Assembly (NCBI GenBank): GCA_049680365.1
Contig: JBAUHQ010000430.1
Coordinates: 1 to 64,000 of the forward strand
Length of the DNA: 64,000 nt
Direction of reading: 5' to 3'
Source: K23-9 sp049680365
GTDB lineage: Bacteria > Planctomycetota > Planctomycetia > Pirellulales > Pirellulaceae
Of the stretch, positions 41,469 through 51,023 are shown in pieces. Position numbers and translations under genes: made by a program. The notes under the pieces are model-generated. The model searched no databases. It was not told the DNA's origin and saw only the letters and a list, made by a program, of their open reading frames with translations. Within the stretch, counting starts at the first letter, position 1; the number at the start of each line of letters is the position of its first letter.

Positions 41469-43373
41469 TCACGCCACGGCAACGGGGTCGCGTCGTTTTA
41501 GAATGGATTCGATTTTCGATCGTGTTTGTGAGTGTGATGTTGTCATGCTCGTTGCACCGACTTTGCGAAACTTGACGAACAGCTTGTCGAAGTTCTTAAA
41601 TTTGCCGAGACAGGAAACGATGACAGGCCCCGTATACCCTTGGCTGCGAATGGACTTACATAAGTAGCGAGCCTGAGCAAACCCGCCTTTCGGTAGGACG
41701 ACAATCACCACGACCGCCGGATCACGTCGCACGATCTGCCGCCCAACTTCTTCCGGCAGTGTTTCGTCATCGATGGTGTCAAGTTGATAAAGGGCTGCAC
41801 CACTTAAACGCAAAAGATTCAGGGCTAGCGATTCGCTAAAGTGATGAGAAACGCAACCGATGACAGTCTGATCGCCTACGTCGCTGAATGGAGACTCTTC
41901 GGCAGAGGTCTCATCGCCTAAGTGAAGATAATCCTTGAGTTCCGAAATCAGTCCACCGACCAACGCGAACAGTCGATTTGCATCCGTGTCGCTCAGATGC
42001 TCGGCTTCTTGATCGAACCGAATCCGTTTGAGCGCGGGGATAAAAATTTCATCCGACGTTTTATCAAGATCGTTGTCGTCCGAGTATTTGAAAAGCAATT
42101 CTTTGGCGCGATGTTCGTCGCCTGCCAATAAACGCTGGTAAAAGCGCATCGACTCTTTGATTTTCACTTCCTCGCCCAGCAGCGTGGAAAGAACTTGGAA
42201 GCGTGGGACATACCGACCAAGCACGACCAAGCAAACCGTAAGCGGCGTCGAAAGCAACAGCCCGACTGGTCCCCAAAGCCATCCCCAAAACACCGCTGCC
42301 ACAATGACTGCGACTGCAGAAATGCCAGTGCTGGCTCCGTACAACCAGGGCTCCAATACGTTGTTGCTGACCAATTCCATCGCAACGATCAAACCCAAAA
42401 CAGCCAGGGCCACGCTGTAGCCGGGGAACACCGACAGCGCGATGGCCAGCGGAAAGATCGCAGCCGCGGTCGGGCCAAGGTAGGGCACGAATCGAAGGCA
42501 TGTCGCAAGCACCCCCCAGAGCATCGCGTTTGGGAAACTGCCGCTTTCCGTCAGCGTCCCGCCGATCACCGCCAGTCCGATGGTCAACACAAAACCGTAA
42601 GACGCGTTAACGATGGTTTGCGCAATCAGATACCGGCTGACTCGCCCCGCTGCCTCGTTCATGGCTTCTGTCGTGGTCACATAGTTTCCGTGACTAACGA
42701 CGGAGATAATCCGATCGCGCAGATCTTCACGATGAATCAGCATGAAGAGAGCAAACACGCTCACAAGACCAGCAGTTGCCAGCGGCCCCAAAACCGTTCC
42801 CGCGGTCGTCGCCCAAGACGCAAGCGGAAGATCGCCATTCACTTCTTGAACAAAAAGTGGCGAGCGCGGCGTTGCGCCATCGTTAGTCGCTCTTACATCT
42901 TTGGTCGTTCTTGGCAGCACTTTGTCCGTAATGGACTGCAGAAGTGAACCTTCTTTTGAGGGCGTCGGATCAGCGTCCCCGTCGATTGCGTCGGAAACTT
43001 CATCAGCAAACTCTTCGAGCGATCCGCCGACGCCGGTGGTCATGCCCGCGACACTGCGCGCCTTTGTGACAAGTTCATCCTTATGTTTCGGTAGATCGCT
43101 GACCAGAGTGGACAGTTCGCGGCCAAGCAACGTGAATCCACCAGCGAGCAGGACAAATGCCAGAGCGGCCGTTGCAACCACAGCCATCACATTGGGAACG
43201 CCCCATCGCTGTAGCCGATTGACGACGGGGCTAAGCAAGAATGAGAGCAGTAATCCGAGCGCTAGCGGAATGAACACGTCGCGGGCAAAGAAAAGCGCCG
43301 CGACGATCAACACCACAGACAGCAGTTGGGCGACCGAAGCAATCGTCGCCAAATCGGATCTAGATTTCGCCAT
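41469..43373 (-). CDS. AI-2E family transporter with a large cytoplasmic C-terminal domain
   Basis: The 634-residue protein has the AI-2E membrane domain (about 1-350; IPLALGLLLSFLLSPVVNRL; NNVLEPWLYGASTGISAVAV) and a cytoplasmic extension of about 280 residues. The end of this extension looks like a Rossmann/flavodoxin-like domain (GCVSHHFSESLALNLLRLSG, PAVVVIVVLPKGGFAQARYL, GPVIVSCLGKFKNF), reminiscent of cobalamin-binding sensory domains, although no cofactor motif is intact. A regulated transporter is suggested. The ATG at 43371-43373 fits the promoter distance; a TTG four codons earlier is possible. Confidence 0.88.
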   Translation of the reverse strand: MAKSRSDLATIASVAQLLSVVLIVAALFFARDVFIPLALGLLLSFLLSPVVNRLQRWGVPNVMAVVATAALAFVLLAGGFTLLGRELSTLVSDLPKHKDELVTKARSVAGMTTGVGGSLEEFADEVSDAIDGDADPTPSKEGSLLQSITDKVLPRTTKDVRATNDGATPRSPLFVQEVNGDLPLASWATTAGTVLGPLATAGLVSVFALFMLIHREDLRDRIISVVSHGNYVTTTEAMNEAAGRVSRYLIAQTIVNASYGFVLTIGLAVIGGTLTESGSFPNAMLWGVLATCLRFVPYLGPTAAAIFPLAIALSVFPGYSVALAVLGLIVAMELVSNNVLEPWLYGASTGISAVAVIVAAVFWGWLWGPVGLLLSTPLTVCLVVLGRYVPRFQVLSTLLGEEVKIKESMRFYQRLLAGDEHRAKELLFKYSDDNDLDKTSDEIFIPALKRIRFDQEAEHLSDTDANRLFALVGGLISELKDYLHLGDETSAEESPFSDVGDQTVIGCVSHHFSESLALNLLRLSGAALYQLDTIDDETLPEEVGRQIVRRDPAVVVIVVLPKGGFAQARYLCKSIRSQGYTGPVIVSCLGKFKNFDKLFVKFRKVGATSMTTSHSQTRSKIESILKRRDPVAVA

Positions 43374-43440
43374 TGAAGGAATCAAGCCAACGAGTGCGAC
43401 GGGAAGTCTTGCAGAGTTTGATCACGTCCTACTCCGAGGG

Positions 43441-43455
43441 GCAATCGCGATGCCT
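43441..43455 (-). promoter_or_regulatory. Sigma-54 promoter of the long AI-2E gene
   Basis: On the minus strand: AGGCATCGCGATTGC, with GGCAT, TTGC and GG-N10-GC spacing, 68 bases before the start at 43373. Confidence 0.6.
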
Positions 43456-43486
43456 ACCCGTCGCGGTCGTCGAACGTAAACGTTGC

Positions 43487-43957
43487 CTATTTGCTCTTGT
43501 AGGCGTCGCGGAGGTCACGAACCTTATCGTGGCCGGCTTTGACCTTTGCGTATTGCGCGGTCAACACGTCGTTCATCGCGCTGCCGGCGGTTTCCTTCAA
43601 CACGTCTTCGTAGGCTTCTTTGATATGATCCTCGCCGCGCTCCGCTTCGATCAGGATCACGTAGGGATCGCCACCGTTGATCTTGCTGCGGATGTTGATC
43701 CAGATGCGGTGAGTCTTGGCGGCAACACTGCCGTCGTCTTCCGCTTCTGTGCCATTAAACTCGACGTGTTTCTGCAGCTCAGTTGCCATCGCTGAGCGCT
43801 CGTCGCCTAACTGCTTGAACAAGACCTTCAGGTTCGAATCGTCGATCTCTTCGGCGGACTCATGAAATCCGTTATAGGAGTCGATGTTCGCCCGAATCAG
43901 CTTTTGGAGTTTGTTAATGGTGGCTTCGTTAAGGTCGGCCTTTGTTTCGAGTGACAT
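43487..43957 (-). CDS. DUF2383 (PA2169-type) four-helix-bundle protein
   Basis: The 156-residue protein is a long-helix bundle: NKLQKLIRANIDSYNGFHES, then DSNLKVLFKQLGDERSAMAT and IEAERGEDHIKEAYEDVLKE. The Glu/His positions and spacing match PF09537 (DUF2383), a ferritin-like family expressed in stress and in biofilms. Iron binding is plausible but untested. A strong sigma-54 element lies upstream. Confidence 0.92.
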   Translation of the reverse strand: MSLETKADLNEATINKLQKLIRANIDSYNGFHESAEEIDDSNLKVLFKQLGDERSAMATELQKHVEFNGTEAEDDGSVAAKTHRIWINIRSKINGGDPYVILIEAERGEDHIKEAYEDVLKETAGSAMNDVLTAQYAKVKAGHDKVRDLRDAYKSK

Positions 43958-44029
43958 TGTCGGTTCCCGTGAGAAAGTGGTTGCTTGAGGAGCACTCGCG
44001 ACACCCGCGGTGCTTATCTACCGAACAAC

Positions 44030-44044
44030 GCAAACACCGTGCCG
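44030..44044 (-). promoter_or_regulatory. Sigma-54 promoter of the DUF2383 gene
   Basis: On the minus strand: CGGCACGGTGTTTGC, with GGCAC, TTGC and GG-N10-GC spacing, 73 bases before the start at 43957. Confidence 0.7.
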
Positions 44045-44111
44045 GATCGGTTCAGCCATTGGCAAACCTCGCTAGGATTGGCTTCAATCGCCCGGCAGAC
44101 AACACTCCATC

Positions 44112-44170
44112 GCCACCAGCTGCCAGCTTCTTGGCCGTACTGAGCTCAAAAGCTGGCAGCTTGTGGCACC
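44112..44170. repeat. Pair of type A palindromes
   Basis: GCCACCAGCTGCCAGCTTCT and AAAAGCTGGCAGCTTGTGGC are the arms. Confidence 0.7.
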
Positions 44171-44333
44171 GTTTCACGCGATTAGTCGTGTGGACTTCAA
44201 CAAGACCGATCATCGATCAGCGTGGTGCCGAATCGACCAACACCACTCATTCCCAACCGATTCCGACTGGGCGTCTGATTGACCTGCTAGGGAAAGTCGC
44301 GTTCAATCACCTGCGTCGGGGCTTTGTTAACGA

Positions 44334-44577
44334 TTGCGAATGGGAGTTCGTATTTCAGCCAAAGAAAAGCAAACGCAGCCGCAGTTTGCAGGTATCGTGC
44401 GAGTTGGTGAAGCGGCTGAGTTCTTAGGCGTGTGCAAAGAGACGCTTCGCAACTGGAATCGCTCAATCAGGTTCGTCCCCGAACGCAAGCCTGTCACGAG
44501 CTACCGATACGATAAGAGAAGCGGACTTGGAAAGGTTCTTCAAGAAAATCCAAGAAAATCGTCGAGGAACGCAGTGA
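44334..44577 (+). pseudogene. Frameshifted MerR-like helix-turn-helix regulator
   Basis: The frame from 44334 encodes IVRVGEAAEFLGVCKETLRN and W, a MerR/excisionase-type winged helix, then KPVTSYRYDKR. At about 44515 the expected continuation moves to another frame: EADLERFFKKIQENRRGTQ, ending at TGA 44575-44577. MerR-like DNA-binding domains in these bacteria usually run SYR-x-Y-x-x-x-DLE, so a single-base indel is the simplest explanation. In the original frame the protein would read on into a type A repeat. A sequencing error cannot be ruled out. Confidence 0.6.
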
Positions 44578-44607
44578 TTCCCTGCAAAGAACGAGAATCA
44601 CCTACGG

Positions 44608-44670
44608 CCGTAGCCACAAGCTGCCAGCTTGTCGGCTTGATACTGATCACAAGCTGGCAGCTTGTAGCTA
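44608..44670. repeat. Pair of type A palindromes
   Basis: CCGTAGCCACAAGCTGCCAG and CACAAGCTGGCAGCTTGTAG are close to the type A consensus and end 16 bases before the start of the giant gene. Confidence 0.85.
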
Positions 44671-44686
44671 AGGGTGAGGGACTGGA

Positions 44687-47600
44687 ATGAACAAACAAAC
44701 GACAGATGTCCCGCTCGTTGTGGGCGTGGGAGCCTCGGCCGGTGGGTTGGAGGCGTTTACCGACCTACTGAAAGCTCTGGGCGATGAGCCCGGGTTGGCG
44801 ATCGTATTCGTCCAGCATCGCAATGCGACGACCAAGTCATTGCTGGCTAAATTGCTTGGAGGCAGTACGGCGATGGAGATCATCGAGGTTTCTGCTCGAA
44901 CGAAAGTCCAAGCAAACACAGTCTACCTTTGCCCACCCAAAAAACTATTGACGCTCGGCAAAGGATCGCTGAATGTCCAGGACGATGCCAGCAAGGAACG
45001 TCAACCCACTTCCATCGACCATTTCTTTCACTCGATCGCCGAAGACCAAGGCGAACGTGGGTTGGGCGTGATTTTGTCTGGCGCAGGCAGTGATGGAACG
45101 TTGGGACTGAAAGCGATTAATGATTGCGGTGGCATGACGTTCTCGCAAGATTCCCAATCGGCCAAGTACGATTCGATGCCGCGCAACGCCGCCACCACAG
45201 GCGTTGCGGATCACGTCATGCCGCCCGCTGGAATCGCGGCAGAGTTATTGAAGTACGCTGATTACTTGACCACTGCACAAGTTCAGTTGCAGGGAAAATT
45301 GCTAGCGCAGAGTATTGAGAACGCGATCCCCGACATCGCTGAAACGCTTCTGCAAGCGACCGGGCACAATTTCCAGCACTATAAACTGAGCACACTCGGG
45401 CGTCGCATCCAGCGCCGCATGCAAGTTTTGAAGATTCCTCATGTCGACGACTATCTAAAGTTACTTAAACGCGACAGCGATGAAACACAAAACTTATTTC
45501 GCGAACTGTTGATTAGTGTGACCGCGTTCTTCCGCGATCCCGAATCGTTCGAGCGGTTGACCGAAGAAGTTCTGCCAAAGCTGTTTCAAAATCGCAACGC
45601 GGATGATCCAGTTCGTATTTGGGTTGCAGGATGTGCGACCGGCGAAGAAGCCTACACGATCGCAATCCTTTGCCGCGAGTTTCTAGACCGCAGCCACGAG
45701 TTGCCAGCGTGTGGCTACGGGGACGCGACCTACCAAATTTTTGCCAGCGACATTGACGAACGTGCGCTCTCGATTGCTCGGCAAGCCGCTTACCCAGTCG
45801 GAATTACAGAGAACGTTAGCGAAGACCGTCTGGGAAATTTCTTCATAAAGAAAGGCAACCGCTATCACATCAAAAAGGAAATTCGCGAGACCGTGTTGTT
45901 CTCGCCTCACAACCTGATTAGCGATCCGCCGTTCTCGCGACTCGACTTGCTCTCGTGCCGCAACTTGCTGATCTACCTCGGTCCGCATTTGCAAAAGAAA
46001 CTGATCCCTCTGTTTCACTACGCACTTCGTCCCAATGGGTATCTGTTTCTTGGTCCCAGTGAGAGCATTTCGACTCACGGCGAGCTATTCCGCAGCGTCG
46101 ACGCGAAGCATCGTATCAGCCAACGAAAGGGAACTGCGATAGCGCGCAGTGCTCCCCTTGCCATTCAAACACCGACTGGCGGATTGGTGCGTCCGCCCGG
46201 CAGTTCGCCGCTGGACGACGACAAGACTGACGTCGTTCAGGTCATGCAACGGATCATCCTGGACGAGTTCGCTCCGAAATCTGTTGTTGTTGACGAGGAA
46301 GGGCAAGTGATTTGTTCGTCGGGCGAAACGAACAAGTATCTTTCGACCGGTGAAGGTGCCTACCAAAACAATATTGTGAAGATGGCACGGCGTGGCTTGC
46401 GAATTGGTTTGCGAGCGGCATTGCTGGAGGCGAAAACAAAACGCCGACGAGTGACGCATGAAAACGTTTCGGTTCAAACCGCAGACGGCAAGCAGCGGGT
46501 AATGTTGACGGTACAACCGATGATGCGACTGGGCGAAGACACCGGACTGTTCATCGTTGTGTTTCATGATGTGGGCCTGCCGTTGGACTTAAGCATCAAC
46601 CCACCAGGCGTCGAAGACCAACTGGCCGAAGATGGCAAAATCGACCGCCAAACCGAGTTAATGATTGAACAACTCGAACGGGAGCTTGCAACCACGCGCG
46701 ACGATCTTGACAACACGATGCAGGAAATGGAAACGGCAAATGAGGAGTTAAAGTCGTCCAACGAAGAACTCCTGTCGATGAACGAAGAGCTTCAATCGGC
46801 AAATGAAGAGCTGGAGACTTCCAAAGAAGAGATTCGTAGTGGAAGTGACGCGATTGCTCGAGCAAACACCGATTTAGAAAACCTCCTTCGTAGCACTCGC
46901 ATCGCCACGATTTTCATGGATGACGATTTTGTCATTCGCAGCTTTACATCTGCTGCGACCGAGATTTATGGTTTGATCCCGACCGATATCGGGCGTCCGT
47001 TGACACAGATCGTTCCCAACGTGGACGAGATGCCGCCGCTGCCAAGAACCGAGTCGCTCAGTGTTGACTCTCCGATTGAGCACACGATTGTGGCCCATGA
47101 CGGCCGGTCGTACATTCGCCGTGTCTTGCCGTACCAGTCGCCTGGGGGCGGTAACGATGGCATCGTGGTGACGTTCAATGATGTGACGGATCTTGCAGTT
47201 AGCAAAAACCAACTTGCCCAGCGAGAATCGCGATTGGCGTCTCTGATTAGCTCCACGGCAGAAGGAATCTACGGGATCGACCTCGACGGCATCTGCACCT
47301 TTGCAAACAAAGCCTGCGCGAACCTGCTCGGCTATGACGATCCCGACGAACTACTCGGTCGACAGATGCACGAATTGATTCACTCCAGGCGAAACGATGG
47401 TTCGCCCTACCCGAATCAGGAGTGCCATATCTACAAAGCATACCGCGATGGGACGAAGATCCATGTGGATGATGAGGTTTTCTGGCGTGCTGATGACACG
47501 TCATTTCCAGCCGAGTATTGGTCCTATCCTCAGGTGCTTGATGGTAAGACCGTCGGTTGCGTCGTCACGTTTTTGGACATCACGGAGCGAAAGCGGGCGG

Positions 47601-50600
47601 AAACAGAACTGGCTGACGCAAAAACTCGGCTTGAAATCTCACTTCAAGTCAGCGACGTTGCACCGTGGAGCTGGGACATCCAAACGAACGCCCCAGTTGC
47701 TAATCCGATGTTGAACAAGCTATTCGGGTTCGACGAAAATGCATGTCCGGCACTCGATGAGTTTCTGGAACGTATCGACGAATCAGCTCGGGAAAAAGTC
47801 TCCGCCGCCATCGAGCGGTCGACGAAGAACGGCGACGTCTACGACGAAGAGTATCCGGTCTGCTGGCCGAATGGTGAGCAGCGCCACGTTCGTGCACGTG
47901 GCCGAGTTCGCACAAACTGCCATGGTGAGATCGAAGATTTCTTTGGCGTGGTGGTGGACATCACAGAGCGTAAGATGCGCGAACTAGATATCGCAGAGCG
48001 TGAAGCTCACTTGCGACGCGTGATCGACAATCAACTTGGATTCGTCGGTGTTCTTGATACGGATGGAACACTCCTGGAGGCCAATGCGACCGCGTTGCTA
48101 GCAGCAGGACTCAACCGTGACGACGTGATCGGAAAGAAATTCTGGGATTGTTATTGGTGGAACTACGACGACGTTGTCTCAAAGCGATTGGAAAACAGCA
48201 TTCAGCAAGCCTTAAATGGCGAAGACGTTCGTTACGACGAAGTCATCTGTGTCGCTGGCGGCGAGAGAACGTCGATTGATTTTATGATCCGTCCGGTTCG
48301 CGATGCGGATGGCGAAATCACTCACTTGATTCCGTCAGGCGTCGATATCAGCGAACGCAAGAGAGCGGAGAATGAAGTCCTCAATCGTGAACAGCGTCTC
48401 CAACTTGCGTTGGACTCGGGAGGGATGGGTTTGTGGGAATGGGATATAGCGACCGACCATATTACTTGGTCGGATCAGATGTTCGCGATGTTCGGCTACA
48501 CCCCCGAGGACTTCGACCCAAGCAAGGCGGGATTCTTAAAGGTCGTTCATCCAGACGACCGACCGATGCTGCAGAAAATGATTCAGTCTGCGTTTACTGG
48601 AACGTGCCAAACCCATGAAGTCGACTTTCGGGTGATACGTGGTACGGACAAGTCGGACGTGTGGACGCTTAGTCGTGGATCGATTTATCGCGATCCCGAT
48701 GGCAAACCTTTGTCAATCGTCAGTGTCGCCGTTGATGTCACTCAACGCAAACAATGGGAAACCGACCTGATTGATCGCGAAGCGCATCTTCGCCGCGTCA
48801 TCAACAATCAACTGGGACTTGTTGGCGTGATCGACCGCAGTGGTATCCTGCTGGAAGTCGACGAACGCTCTTTGGAGATTGCTCGAACACGCCGCGAAGA
48901 TGTGATTGGCAAGCCTTTTGCAGATGCGCCGTGGTGGAACTACAACCCTGCGGTTGCGCAGCAAATGCGAGACGCGATGCAACGCGCCTATGAAGGTGAA
49001 GTGGTGCGGTACGATGTGTCGCTGTTCGCATCCGGCAGCGAGGGTGTAATGATCGACTTTATGATCTCACCCGTTTTCGACGCTGATGGCAACGTTGAAT
49101 ACTTGATTCCTTCGGGAGTGGATATTCGTGAGCGGGTGAAAATCGAAAAGGAACAGCGTTCTGTCACTCGTCGCATGAGGATGGCCTTGCGAGCAGGCCG
49201 GATGGCGGCGTGGGAATGGACGCCGGCCAAGAGCATCTGGACACCCGAGTTGTACGAACTACTGGGTATCGATTCGGATCAGGAAGCGAACTCAGACTTG
49301 TTCTTCTCGTTGGTTCATCCCGAAGACGTCGAACCGTTGAAGAAGTCGTGGCAAAGAGCGATCGAGGGTACAGACACGTACGATAGCGAATTCCGAATCA
49401 TTCGGCCTGACGGCCAAATTAGGTGGACCAATGGGCTAGGTGAAGTGGTTCGCGATAAGGCCGGCAAGGTTGTCCGCATGCATGGTGTGAATTGGGATTC
49501 GACGAAAGATCATTTGCAGGCTGAGGCTCTGCGGGTGAGCGAACGCCGCGCGCTGGCAGCCAATGCTTCGAAGAGCGAATTTCTGGCTAATATGTCTCAC
49601 GAGATCCGCACGCCGATGACAGCAATTCTTGGCTACACCGATCTCGTTGCCGAAATGGTCGACAATTCCGAAGCTCTTTCACACTTGCGAACGATCCGCC
49701 GCAACGGCGATTTTCTTTTGGACATCATCAACGACATTTTGGACTTGTCGAAGATCGAAGCGGGCAAGTTGGACATCAGCGAAGAGCGTTTTTCACCACA
49801 ACGGTTGGTCGAAGACGTGCGAAGCATCATGGAAGTTCGAGCGAAGGAGGATAACTTAACTCTGGATGTGGAGTATCGCGGCAAGATTCCAACGGTGATT
49901 CAGAGTGATGCCAAGCGATTGAGGCAGATCCTGATTAACTTGGTTGGCAACGCGATCAAGTTCACGAAGGAGGGCAGCGTTAAGATCATTGTCCAATGCG
50001 AACCCAAGCAGCGTCAGATGAATTTTTCTATTGTGGACACTGGGATTGGGATGAGCGAGGCACAACAGAAGAATTTGTTTCAACCATTCTCCCAAGGCGA
50101 CGGAAACGTCAATCGAGAGTTCGGTGGAACGGGTCTTGGGCTTGCGATCAGCAAGCGACTGACTGAAATGCTTGATGGTAAGATCGACCTCCAGAGCAAA
50201 CTCGGTGAGGGCAGCACGTTTATCGTAACGATCGGAACTGGCGACCTTGATCACGTTGACATGATCGAACAGTCGCCCGATGCCGCTGCCCGGCAAACCG
50301 GTTCCACGAAAGACGCAATCCAACTTTGCTGCCACGTGTTGGTCGTCGATGATCGCCGTGACATCCGTTTCTTGAGCAAGCGTTTTCTAACCGCGGCTGG
50401 TGCGTCGGTGGAGGAGGCGGAAGACGGCGAATTGGCCGTCGCGGCGGTGACGTCTGCACTGGAAGTCGGAAAGGATATTGATTTGATCTTGCTGGACATG
50501 CAGATGCCGAAGCTAGATGGGTACGAAACTGCGAAATCGCTACGTAGGCTCGGGTACTCCGGTCCCATCATCGCACTGACGGCCGACGCCATGCAGGGCG

Positions 50601-50719
50601 ACATGAATCGCTGCATCGAATCTGGCTGCAACGATTACCTCAGCAAACCCATCGACAAACAAGTCCTGTTGCAAAAGGTGAAGCAGTATGTGAACCCGCA
50701 GCCACAAGCTGGCAGCTAG
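44687..50719 (+). CDS. Giant CheB-CheR-PAS hybrid histidine kinase
   Basis: The 2010-residue cytoplasmic protein contains, in order: CheB methylesterase (about 8-190; Ser17 in GASAGG, His44 in FVQHRN, Asp in GAGSDGTLG), CheR methyltransferase (about 205-472; WVAGCATGEEAYTIAI), a Glu/Asn-rich coiled coil (about 658-715), seven PAS domains (about 730-1610), a HisKA dimerisation domain with His1638 in NMSHEIRTPM, an HATPase domain (about 1735-1855; GNAIKF, GTGLGLAIS), and a C-terminal receiver with Asp1937 in ILLDMQMPKLDG. PAS4 and PAS6 both start EAHLRRVI-NQLG, as if duplicated. GAGGGA precedes the ATG. It probably senses stress and passes phosphate via its own receiver; the Hpt protein at 35383 and the lone receiver are candidate partners. 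No sigma-54 promoter was found. Confidence 0.95.
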   Translation: MNKQTTDVPLVVGVGASAGGLEAFTDLLKALGDEPGLAIVFVQHRNATTKSLLAKLLGGSTAMEIIEVSARTKVQANTVYLCPPKKLLTLGKGSLNVQDDASKERQPTSIDHFFHSIAEDQGERGLGVILSGAGSDGTLGLKAINDCGGMTFSQDSQSAKYDSMPRNAATTGVADHVMPPAGIAAELLKYADYLTTAQVQLQGKLLAQSIENAIPDIAETLLQATGHNFQHYKLSTLGRRIQRRMQVLKIPHVDDYLKLLKRDSDETQNLFRELLISVTAFFRDPESFERLTEEVLPKLFQNRNADDPVRIWVAGCATGEEAYTIAILCREFLDRSHELPACGYGDATYQIFASDIDERALSIARQAAYPVGITENVSEDRLGNFFIKKGNRYHIKKEIRETVLFSPHNLISDPPFSRLDLLSCRNLLIYLGPHLQKKLIPLFHYALRPNGYLFLGPSESISTHGELFRSVDAKHRISQRKGTAIARSAPLAIQTPTGGLVRPPGSSPLDDDKTDVVQVMQRIILDEFAPKSVVVDEEGQVICSSGETNKYLSTGEGAYQNNIVKMARRGLRIGLRAALLEAKTKRRRVTHENVSVQTADGKQRVMLTVQPMMRLGEDTGLFIVVFHDVGLPLDLSINPPGVEDQLAEDGKIDRQTELMIEQLERELATTRDDLDNTMQEMETANEELKSSNEELLSMNEELQSANEELETSKEEIRSGSDAIARANTDLENLLRSTRIATIFMDDDFVIRSFTSAATEIYGLIPTDIGRPLTQIVPNVDEMPPLPRTESLSVDSPIEHTIVAHDGRSYIRRVLPYQSPGGGNDGIVVTFNDVTDLAVSKNQLAQRESRLASLISSTAEGIYGIDLDGICTFANKACANLLGYDDPDELLGRQMHELIHSRRNDGSPYPNQECHIYKAYRDGTKIHVDDEVFWRADDTSFPAEYWSYPQVLDGKTVGCVVTFLDITERKRAETELADAKTRLEISLQVSDVAPWSWDIQTNAPVANPMLNKLFGFDENACPALDEFLERIDESAREKVSAAIERSTKNGDVYDEEYPVCWPNGEQRHVRARGRVRTNCHGEIEDFFGVVVDITERKMRELDIAEREAHLRRVIDNQLGFVGVLDTDGTLLEANATALLAAGLNRDDVIGKKFWDCYWWNYDDVVSKRLENSIQQALNGEDVRYDEVICVAGGERTSIDFMIRPVRDADGEITHLIPSGVDISERKRAENEVLNREQRLQLALDSGGMGLWEWDIATDHITWSDQMFAMFGYTPEDFDPSKAGFLKVVHPDDRPMLQKMIQSAFTGTCQTHEVDFRVIRGTDKSDVWTLSRGSIYRDPDGKPLSIVSVAVDVTQRKQWETDLIDREAHLRRVINNQLGLVGVIDRSGILLEVDERSLEIARTRREDVIGKPFADAPWWNYNPAVAQQMRDAMQRAYEGEVVRYDVSLFASGSEGVMIDFMISPVFDADGNVEYLIPSGVDIRERVKIEKEQRSVTRRMRMALRAGRMAAWEWTPAKSIWTPELYELLGIDSDQEANSDLFFSLVHPEDVEPLKKSWQRAIEGTDTYDSEFRIIRPDGQIRWTNGLGEVVRDKAGKVVRMHGVNWDSTKDHLQAEALRVSERRALAANASKSEFLANMSHEIRTPMTAILGYTDLVAEMVDNSEALSHLRTIRRNGDFLLDIINDILDLSKIEAGKLDISEERFSPQRLVEDVRSIMEVRAKEDNLTLDVEYRGKIPTVIQSDAKRLRQILINLVGNAIKFTKEGSVKIIVQCEPKQRQMNFSIVDTGIGMSEAQQKNLFQPFSQGDGNVNREFGGTGLGLAISKRLTEMLDGKIDLQSKLGEGSTFIVTIGTGDLDHVDMIEQSPDAAARQTGSTKDAIQLCCHVLVVDDRRDIRFLSKRFLTAAGASVEEAEDGELAVAAVTSALEVGKDIDLILLDMQMPKLDGYETAKSLRRLGYSGPIIALTADAMQGDMNRCIESGCNDYLSKPIDKQVLLQKVKQYVNPQPQAGS
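45691..45720. repeat. Type A repeat unit inside the CheR domain of the giant gene
   Basis: CAGCCACGAGTTGCCAGCGT followed by GTGGCTACGG is a type A copy. It is read in frame as SHELPACGYG between the CheR motifs LCREFLDR and YQIFASDIDE, where related CheR proteins are shorter. Confidence 0.75.
50698..50719. repeat. Type A arm providing the stop codon of the giant gene
   Basis: CGCAGCCACAAGCTGGCAGC followed by TAG encodes the last residues (PQPQAGS) and the stop. Confidence 0.7.
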
Positions 50720-50781
50720 TGAGTGGTAGCCTTGACTCAACAAGCCGCACACTTGTGACTCCGGGAGTGCAGCCATTCCAA

Positions 50782-50949
50782 TTAAGCAGCAGGTCCACGA
50801 CGTCCCAGGACCAGTCCAATAATGAACAGTACAAGAAACACAACAAACAAAACTTTTGCAATCCAAGCTGCGGTTCCCATGATGCCGGCGAAGCCGAGCA
50901 CACCAGCGATCAAAGCGATTACTAAAAAGGTTAAAGCCCAACTCAACAT
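50782..50949 (-). CDS. DUF1328 (YtjA-like) small membrane protein
   Basis: The 55-residue protein begins MLSWALTFLVIALIAGVLGF and ends with a second helix (FVVFLVLFIIGLVLGRR). This is the two-helix layout and wording of DUF1328/YtjA. GGAG lies six bases before the ATG. The family is small, stress-induced and of unknown function. It converges on the giant gene with 62 bases between. Confidence 0.9.
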   Translation of the reverse strand: MLSWALTFLVIALIAGVLGFAGIMGTAAWIAKVLFVVFLVLFIIGLVLGRRGPAA

Positions 50950-51023
50950 GGCATTCTCCAAAGGTTAAATGGTTGATCTCGCCGCCGTGAACATCACTTC
51001 CTCGCGAGCGACATACTTGAAAC

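Noticed and set aside
43942..44427. 161-codon plus-strand frame across the DUF2383 promoter
   Set aside because: It runs through the sigma-54 promoter and a type A repeat, and is not protein-like (SLWHRFTRLVVW...).
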